DNA from: Ahniella affigens
GTDB lineage: Bacteria > Pseudomonadota > Gammaproteobacteria > Xanthomonadales > Ahniellaceae
Length of the DNA: 64,000 bases
Assembly: GCF_003015185.1 (NCBI RefSeq)
Contig: NZ_CP027860.1
Span: 372,001-436,000 of the forward strand
Direction of reading: 5' to 3'
The position numbers and the translations under genes were made by a program. Positions 58,845 to 64,000 of this stretch are shown piece by piece; within the stretch, counting starts at the first letter, position 1; the number at the start of each line of letters is the position of its first letter. Under the pieces are notes generated by a model. It was not told the origin of the DNA. It ran no database searches and was given only the letters and a program-made list of their open reading frames with translations.

Positions 58845-61798
58845 ACGTTGTTGAAGGATTCATGGGTGCGATACAAGAACGCATCAAAAGTGCCGTTCTG
58901 ATCCGGGAAATCCGTGAGGATTCGACTGGATCGCTCTCTGAACACAATCTCGGTCAGTTCAGTATTCGCGGTAAAGCCTAAGAGCTCTGACTCCGATCTG
59001 CCTGTTGACAGATCCTCCGAATTCAGCCATTCCGATGTCGTCGTTAAGAAGTCAAACAAGAACAGACCGAAGACGGGCGAAGCGCTTGCCGACCCGATCA
59101 GATGTCGAACGTCGGCGGTGATGAGCGCCCGGTCTCCCGATGGCGACAGGCGCATCTCCAGACTCTGGGGATCGATGCCCTGATTGACCGGGTAGTTGTA
59201 AGTGAGCACTAGGACTTCAGTTGGCGCTTGAAGATCAAGTTTCCAGATCGTCTGTCCGAGTGTGTTGGCGTCGGTGTCCTGTCGCTCATACAGAACCTGC
59301 TGGCCGTTGGCCGATGCCGCCGTGCATCGCTGTTGGACGCTATTGTCGCCGCCGCTACTGGTGATGCGTTGCCACGTCCGGGTCGTCAGATCAAGCCGAA
59401 AGCAATCAAGGCTTGTGCTGCCAGGAGGTTCGATCGGCGTTGCGAACGAAGGCGATGCGCTCGCGAAGAACAGAAACTGTCCGTCGCCCGAGAAGAACGC
59501 GACGGGTGTTTCCGGGTTATGCGGGCGCGGCGTCACGGCGAGCTCAGTCGTTTCCAGAGGCACAACGGTACCCGTACGCGTATCGGCCAAATAGTGCAGG
59601 CCCGTGGTCGGCGGATTGCTGACGCCGAGATTGGTGGCGGCCGAATGAAACACCACGAAGTCGAGGTTGGTTGATGCCGCGACGAAGCTCACGTCGGCGT
59701 CAGCGCCGACATTCCTGTTCGTTCCCGCAGCAGAAATCAGCGTCGATGTGCTGTCACGCGTCGATCGCAGCAACAATTGGCGCGCGCCGTTCGCCTGGAA
59801 ACCGGGAATCACCTGATCATTGACCGTGGTCTGATAGACCACGCGTGCGCCATCTGGCGCGATGGCGTAGGTGGAACCGAACTCAGCGATGTCGAGGTTG
59901 TTGGCCGTGCGATTCAGCAGCCGGATCGCGCCGGTATCGCGCTGATAACTGTACGTGCCCAGAAACTCGAAAGGCCTTTGGAAGTCGCTGTCCAGATCGC
60001 TTGCTTCGGAATTGAAGATCACGACCGACCCGTCGGCACTGATCTGTTCGAGGCGGGAGCGGTTGTTCGGTGTATGGTCCGGCCCGGCGATCGACCGACT
60101 CACTAAAGTGCGTCGTCCCGTCCAGGTATCGAGCAAGAACACGTCCGATAGGCGATTGTCATCGTGTGTGCCAACGCCATAGTCACGGGATTGGCTCTGC
60201 ACACCCACCCATCGGCCATTCGCAGCCAAGAGACTTCGATTAATTCCTGCGATCGCGGCCTCGCCCGTATTGCGGGCGCGGCGGCTGATCAGACTTGGCG
60301 TGGTCCCCGGTTGCCAGCGGAACAGATCGGTACTGTCGTTCCAGTCGCTTCGGTTCGAGTCTAGTTCCTCATTGCAAGTGAAGATCACACTTTGGTCAGC
60401 CATGAATGCCGCTGAGCCACACACCGCCGCTGCAGGCTGAGGTCCCGGGATGACGGGGATGACTTGCATGGCGTCGGTGTCAATCCGGTAGTGGGCCAAG
60501 AGGGAGCCCTCGGCCGTAACTGGATTCGCCAGAACATCGTCGCTATCAAGACTCAACAAGACTTGGTTGCCGTCGGGGCTCAAGCCGTAGACGTAGGCGT
60601 GACCAGCGCTTTCTCGATTGCGCTCGCCGTAAGCATGCGAGATGAGTTGCGGCTGTTGCATGCTCGCCGACCACAGGTATGCCTGTTGTGGTCGGCTGTC
60701 AACGTTGGTGCGCCGCGGGAAGGCGCTGAAAGCAATCAGGCTAGCGTCATCATTCATGGCCACCGATTCAGCGCAACCGGTCCGCTCGTCCGTGCCAGTG
60801 GGCGGCGGATTCAGGTATCGCAATTCGCCACTGACTAGATCTGCCCGCGCAGCCGCAACGTTACCATCGTCGGCGATCGCGCCAGGCGCCGGTATGCAGA
60901 CGACACTGGCGTTGCCAGACCGACTGACCAGCGGCCCAAACGTCGCGCCAATAGTCTGACCGGCTGGATCTGGAACGGGTGTTCTGCTGCCGGTGCTGAA
61001 TTGGAAACGAACGGTCCCTTCTCGCCCGCTCAGCAGTGCCTCATCGCCGGTGGCAGAGATCCAGATCGGCCACTGACGATACGGCAAATTGAAGTTAGCA
61101 GCGTTTGAGGCATCACTGGCCATGCGGACTTGACCCGAGCTTCGGTCAAATACATAAGTCAGATCCACCTCGTCAGTTCTGCCATCCCGCGTATTGATCG
61201 GGTCACTGGTGAGATCACCGCCACGATTCGCAAAATAGACGCGTTCGCCGTCATCGCTGATCAAGTTCGGGCCGATTCCCAGCTTGCTCACGACGTCGGG
61301 TTGGCCGGGCAAGTGGTTGATGAGCCAAACGAGGCCAGTGTTTCGCTCGATCAAGTAGGCCGCGAAGGCCCCTGGTTCAGACTTGGTCATGCGCGGATGG
61401 ATCAGATCGAGGCTCGTCACCAGCAGCCAACGGCCGTTGGCGCTGATTGCGACCGATTCGGCCGCGACGGATCGTCCACCCGCCACCGTGATGGGGAACA
61501 TCCGATTGCTGGCGGCTTCATACAAAACGAAGTTCGTCAGGCTGCCAGGCGGCGCCGGTTCGGCCAGGAGGTTCGGATTGCTGGCCATGACCACACTGAC
61601 GGCGACATCCCGGGCCGAGCCGCGCAAGCTCGTGATGGATGCTGCATCGCTTGGCTGGCCGAGGCTCAGGTGGGTGAGGCTGCCGGCGCAAAGCAGCGGC
61701 GAGGTGCCGAGGGCGAGTGCCCCCGCGAGTCGTGTCAGCCAATGCCGGGATGACGTTACAGGCATGATGTCTGGGAGATTCTTGGATTGTTGCGTCAT
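58022..61798 (-). CDS. Giant secreted TolB/PD40-type beta-propeller protein with SGLW C-terminal repeats
   Basis: About 1258 residues. A signal peptide lies near WLTRLAGALALGTSPLLCAG. The body has many WD40/PD40-like blades (AISANGRWLLVTS, ISDDGERVYFANRGG, YGLSPDGNQVLLSLD, ISADGSVVIFNSEA, LSPSGDRALITAD). The last ~270 residues hold two related modules beginning MSGLWTEPGNEGQGFQ and NGAWHNPAKPGQGLILD, each with a following SWYTYR or TWFTFD strand; this SGxW-PxxxGxG type occurs in secreted proteins of this lineage but I cannot name it. The start is 61798 or 61765; neither has a good ribosome site. The frame continues upstream into the hairpin repeat and that part is rejected. It is downstream of its own paralogue. 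Confidence 0.78.
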   Translation of the reverse strand: MTQQSKNLPDIMPVTSSRHWLTRLAGALALGTSPLLCAGSLTHLSLGQPSDAASITSLRGSARDVAVSVVMASNPNLLAEPAPPGSLTNFVLYEAASNRMFPITVAGGRSVAAESVAISANGRWLLVTSLDLIHPRMTKSEPGAFAAYLIERNTGLVWLINHLPGQPDVVSKLGIGPNLISDDGERVYFANRGGDLTSDPINTRDGRTDEVDLTYVFDRSSGQVRMASDASNAANFNLPYRQWPIWISATGDEALLSGREGTVRFQFSTGSRTPVPDPAGQTIGATFGPLVSRSGNASVVCIPAPGAIADDGNVAAARADLVSGELRYLNPPPTGTDERTGCAESVAMNDDASLIAFSAFPRRTNVDSRPQQAYLWSASMQQPQLISHAYGERNRESAGHAYVYGLSPDGNQVLLSLDSDDVLANPVTAEGSLLAHYRIDTDAMQVIPVIPGPQPAAAVCGSAAFMADQSVIFTCNEELDSNRSDWNDSTDLFRWQPGTTPSLISRRARNTGEAAIAGINRSLLAANGRWVGVQSQSRDYGVGTHDDNRLSDVFLLDTWTGRRTLVSRSIAGPDHTPNNRSRLEQISADGSVVIFNSEASDLDSDFQRPFEFLGTYSYQRDTGAIRLLNRTANNLDIAEFGSTYAIAPDGARVVYQTTVNDQVIPGFQANGARQLLLRSTRDSTSTLISAAGTNRNVGADADVSFVAASTNLDFVVFHSAATNLGVSNPPTTGLHYLADTRTGTVVPLETTELAVTPRPHNPETPVAFFSGDGQFLFFASASPSFATPIEPPGSTSLDCFRLDLTTRTWQRITSSGGDNSVQQRCTAASANGQQVLYERQDTDANTLGQTIWKLDLQAPTEVLVLTYNYPVNQGIDPQSLEMRLSPSGDRALITADVRHLIGSASASPVFGLFLFDFLTTTSEWLNSEDLSTGRSESELLGFTANTELTEIVFRERSSRILTDFPDQNGTFDAFLYRTHESFNNVGMSGLWTEPGNEGQGFQFVPLPATGQMLVSWYTYRTDTQSGTRTDQRWMLGLGEVVGDTVQFNLSAADDGVFDSNPAGAQTLRGTLTIRMQSCLAAEAQYQLNAEGGNVSGTIPLARISNDTVCQSFRTGQLPALADDTAAPYVWRVAHNGAWHNPAKPGQGLILDVSPQTNQLVATWFTFDPGNVLGNGRQAPLWLAAVGTLDGNSSRLSVFESKGGRLDAPNATVLAPVGTLDLTPTSCNTLSGQYQLQLGGATVSGSLPLERITPAPVDC

Positions 61799-61895
61799 AG
61801 AATTTCTGTGGCTGCTCTGGGAATCATTGTAGACAACGGCGGACGCCCCTATTGATGCGCCTAAAGTCATCCGCGCATATTGCCTGGTTGGCGCA

Positions 61896-62947
61896 ATGAC
61901 GAGCACGCAATAACGGCAATGCGGGCCATGATGGCCCGCCCAGAATGATGCGCATCGGTGCCCGAATCTTGAGCGACGAGTCCGGATGCGTACCGGACTC
62001 ATAGCGAACTTGAACGTTCAGCACAGACTTGATCGGTCCGCCCCGAAGTTTGGCTGCTCAGTGTGGGACGGATCGCCGAAGACGGACGGCCTCAGGCCTG
62101 GACTGAGTATTTACGGACATTTTGTCAGCAATCCACGGGTGCCGGGGTGATGCGTTCCAGTGGCAAGCTGCCGCTGACGGTCGCGCCACCGAGTTGCAAT
62201 TGGTACTGACCACTCAGGGTATTGCAGGACGTTGGGGTCAGGTCGAGTGTTCCAACCGGTGCCAGTACCGTGGCATTCGGCGCATCCAGCCGCCCGCCTT
62301 TCGATTCGAACACGCTGAGGCGGCTGCTGTTGCCATCCAAAGTGCCAACGGCGGCGAGCCAGAGCGGCGCTTGCCGACCATTGCCCAGGATATTGCCCGG
62401 ATCAAACGTAAACCACGTGGCGACCAGTTGGTTGGTCTGCGGTGATACATCCAGAATCAGCCCCTGGCCCGGTTTGGCCGGGTTGTGCCAGGCGCCGTTG
62501 TGGGCGACGCGCCACAGGTTGGACGTAGTCGTGTCGTTGCTCAACGCGGGCAACTGCCCGCTACGGAAATTCTGGCAGACCGTATCGGCGCTGATCCGTG
62601 CCAATGGGATCGTCCCCGAGACATTGCCGCCCTCCGCATTGAGCTGATACTGCGCTTCCGCGGCGAGACAGGATTGCATGCGTATGGTCAACGTGCCGCG
62701 CAGCGACTGTGCGCCGGCTGGGTTGCTATCGAACACGCCGTCGTCGGCGGCGCTCAGATTGAACTGCACGGTATCGCCAACAACCTCGCCCAGTCCCAGC
62801 ATCCAGCGTTGATCGGTGCGCGTTCCGCTTTGGGTGTCAGTGCGATACGTGTACCAGGACACGAGCATCTGTCCGGTTGCGGGCAGGGGCACAAGCTGAA
62901 AGCCTTGGCCTTCGTTGCCGGGTTCAGTCCACAGACCGCTCATGCCC
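61896..62947. repeat. 1.05-kb near-identical direct repeat, copy 2
   Basis: Second copy of the block at 57793. The module 4 hairpin is at 61978-62000. The intergenic part lies in the 326-bp gap between the two propeller genes and precedes the start of the downstream gene, so its hairpins may end the first transcript, and the promoter for the second gene should lie in 61799-61895 or within the repeat. Confidence 0.9.
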
Positions 62948-64000
62948 GGGTTAAGCAGGGATTCGGTGCTGCGAAACAAGAACGCATCAGGTCGGAAGTT
63001 GGTATCCCCATAGCCCGCAACCAGGACATTGGTGTAGTCGGTAAACGCCACTTCGCTGAGGTCTTCCTTGGCGGTGATCCAAGTCAGCAAACTGAGAAGG
63101 CGATCGGTCGCCCCCACCTTGCGGTTGACCCACTCAAGGGTGTTGGGGCCAGTCAGGGCGCGGTACAGGCTCTGATCTCCTGACGCGCTGGCGCCGCTGA
63201 CCAAATCGCTCGCACCACTCACGAACAACGCGCTGGTGCCGTCGCTGGACAATTCCAGCGCTTCACTGTCGCCGCTGGCGAGATTGCGTCCGGGAACATT
63301 GCTCGTGCTGAGGCGCTTTTCCGTCGCGGTGATCAGATCGCGCCACCAGATTTGCCGCATACCAGCACCGCCAGATGGCGCCTCAACGCGTTCCAGCAGT
63401 ACTTGCTGACCATCGTCTCGGGCGTCAACGCAGCGCTGATCCAGATTGACGGTAACCCCGCCACCGGTTACCCGCGTCCATGCCTTGTTGCTCAAGTCCA
63501 TGCGGAAACAATCCAAGGTCGTGAGGCCAGGCTCGATCGGCGTTGCGAGCCCTGGGTTGCGGCTCTCGAAAAATAGAAACTGCTCGTTCTTCGAGAAGAA
63601 GGCCGTGCGGTACGGTCTGACGCGCTGCCCGGACAGCGGCGTGGAAGCCTGTCCCGGATCGAGCGGTGTCAGCGTATTCGCCACCAGGTCGGCGAGATAG
63701 TGAACCGGGCTGCTGCCGGGCTCAGCAACGCCGAGATTCCGGGCGCTGCTGGTAAACACGACATAGCGCATCGATGGACTTGCCGCCACAAACGTCACCG
63801 GGGCGTCGGCGCCAGTCAGATCATTGCCCGGAGCGTGCGAAACGAGCGTTGCCGACTGGTCAGCGGTGGATAGCACGAGCAATTGCTCGGCACTGGGCCC
63901 GACGTATCCGCTGATCAAGCTGTCCGCTGAGCCCGCGACGTAGGCCACTTTGGTGCCGTCGCTGCTGATGGCGACGCTTTGCCCGCGCGTGCCGAAATCG
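62125..64000 (-). CDS. Second giant propeller protein (partial, start outside window)
   Basis: The visible part is about 625 residues; the frame is open to the window edge (…GQSVAISSDGTKVAYVAGSA), so the N-terminus is missing. Blades such as VAISSDGTKVAYVAG and LELSSDGTSALFVSGASD match the preceding paralogue, with which it also shares block order (TDFVAASPSMRYVVFTSS-type and PVHYLADLVANTLTPLDP-type motifs). The last ~270 residues, with the two SGLW/NGAW modules, are almost identical between the two proteins, whereas the propeller parts have diverged strongly. Likely secreted; function unknown. Confidence 0.78.
   Translation of the reverse strand, partial: DFGTRGQSVAISSDGTKVAYVAGSADSLISGYVGPSAEQLLVLSTADQSATLVSHAPGNDLTGADAPVTFVAASPSMRYVVFTSSARNLGVAEPGSSPVHYLADLVANTLTPLDPGQASTPLSGQRVRPYRTAFFSKNEQFLFFESRNPGLATPIEPGLTTLDCFRMDLSNKAWTRVTGGGVTVNLDQRCVDARDDGQQVLLERVEAPSGGAGMRQIWWRDLITATEKRLSTSNVPGRNLASGDSEALELSSDGTSALFVSGASDLVSGASASGDQSLYRALTGPNTLEWVNRKVGATDRLLSLLTWITAKEDLSEVAFTDYTNVLVAGYGDTNFRPDAFLFRSTESLLNPGMSGLWTEPGNEGQGFQLVPLPATGQMLVSWYTYRTDTQSGTRTDQRWMLGLGEVVGDTVQFNLSAADDGVFDSNPAGAQSLRGTLTIRMQSCLAAEAQYQLNAEGGNVSGTIPLARISADTVCQNFRSGQLPALSNDTTTSNLWRVAHNGAWHNPAKPGQGLILDVSPQTNQLVATWFTFDPGNILGNGRQAPLWLAAVGTLDGNSSRLSVFESKGGRLDAPNATVLAPVGTLDLTPTSCNTLSGQYQLQLGGATVSGSLPLERITPAPVDC

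Noticed and set aside
61799-62002. An N-terminal extension of the first propeller protein (MSPVRIRTRR...)
   Set aside because: It is translation of the hairpin repeat, and the same peptide appears at the other repeat copy (57800-57900) away from any gene.

Overview
The window looks like chromosome from a free-living gammaproteobacterium of the Lysobacterales (Xanthomonadales), probably Rhodanobacteraceae-like. This is inferred from the gene order ddlB-ftsQ-ftsA-ftsZ-lpxC-DUF721-M23-secA-Nudix/ThiE, a clustered sucA-sucB-lpd, the divergent rne/rluC pair, high-GC coding sequence on both strands, and many secreted proteases and beta-propeller proteins. No rRNA, tRNA, phage, CRISPR array or intact insertion sequence was seen.

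Layout. 1-10.2 kb: division and envelope block (ddlB end, ftsQ, ftsA, ftsZ, lpxC), a DciA-like gene on the minus strand, an M23 peptidase, secA and a MutT-ThiE fusion. 10.2-11.9 kb: tonB and a TonB-anchor-like protein. 12.0-14.8 kb: a putative membrane-lipid remodelling module, a PlcP-like metallophosphoesterase convergent with btaB-btaA (betaine lipid DGTS synthesis). 15.5-21.2 kb: 2-oxoglutarate dehydrogenase complex (sucA, sucB, lpd). 21.4-22.8 kb: secreted S1 protease. 23.0-28.3 kb: a tight operon of an ECF sigma factor, a membrane Ser/Thr kinase with a periplasmic DUF4384-like domain, and an exported TPR-CHAT caspase-like protein. 28.5-34.0 kb: secreted propeller proteins, a Ca2+/Na+ antiporter and small unknowns. 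34.2-37.3 kb: a very unusual winged-helix/3xGAF/GGDEF protein. 38.2-45.3 kb: a subtilase with a P-domain, divergent from an operon of two paralogous secreted proteins and a P-domain protein, then an FG-GAP lipoprotein. 45.3-51 kb: rluF, a SEL1-repeat protein and a DUF3857/transglutaminase protein. 51.3-56.3 kb: rne and rluC. 56.4-57.8 kb: three small mutually homologous proteins resembling RebB (R-body) subunits. 58.0-64.0 kb: two giant secreted propeller proteins in tandem with nearly identical C-termini.

A second layer runs between the genes. A family of composite, hairpin-rich intergenic repeats occurs at least eight times (28.3, 34.1, 46.3, 50.9, 56.3, 56.9, 57.8 and 61.9 kb), mostly just after stop codons. 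One copy is flanked by a perfect 8-bp direct repeat, as expected of a miniature transposable element, and one hairpin module shows compensatory base changes between copies.

The strongest candidates for undescribed biology are the sigma-kinase-CHAT operon, the plcP/btaBA module in this lineage, the DNA-binding GAF-GGDEF protein, the RebB-like triplet and the hairpin element family. All functional statements come from reading motifs by eye; no database search was run.
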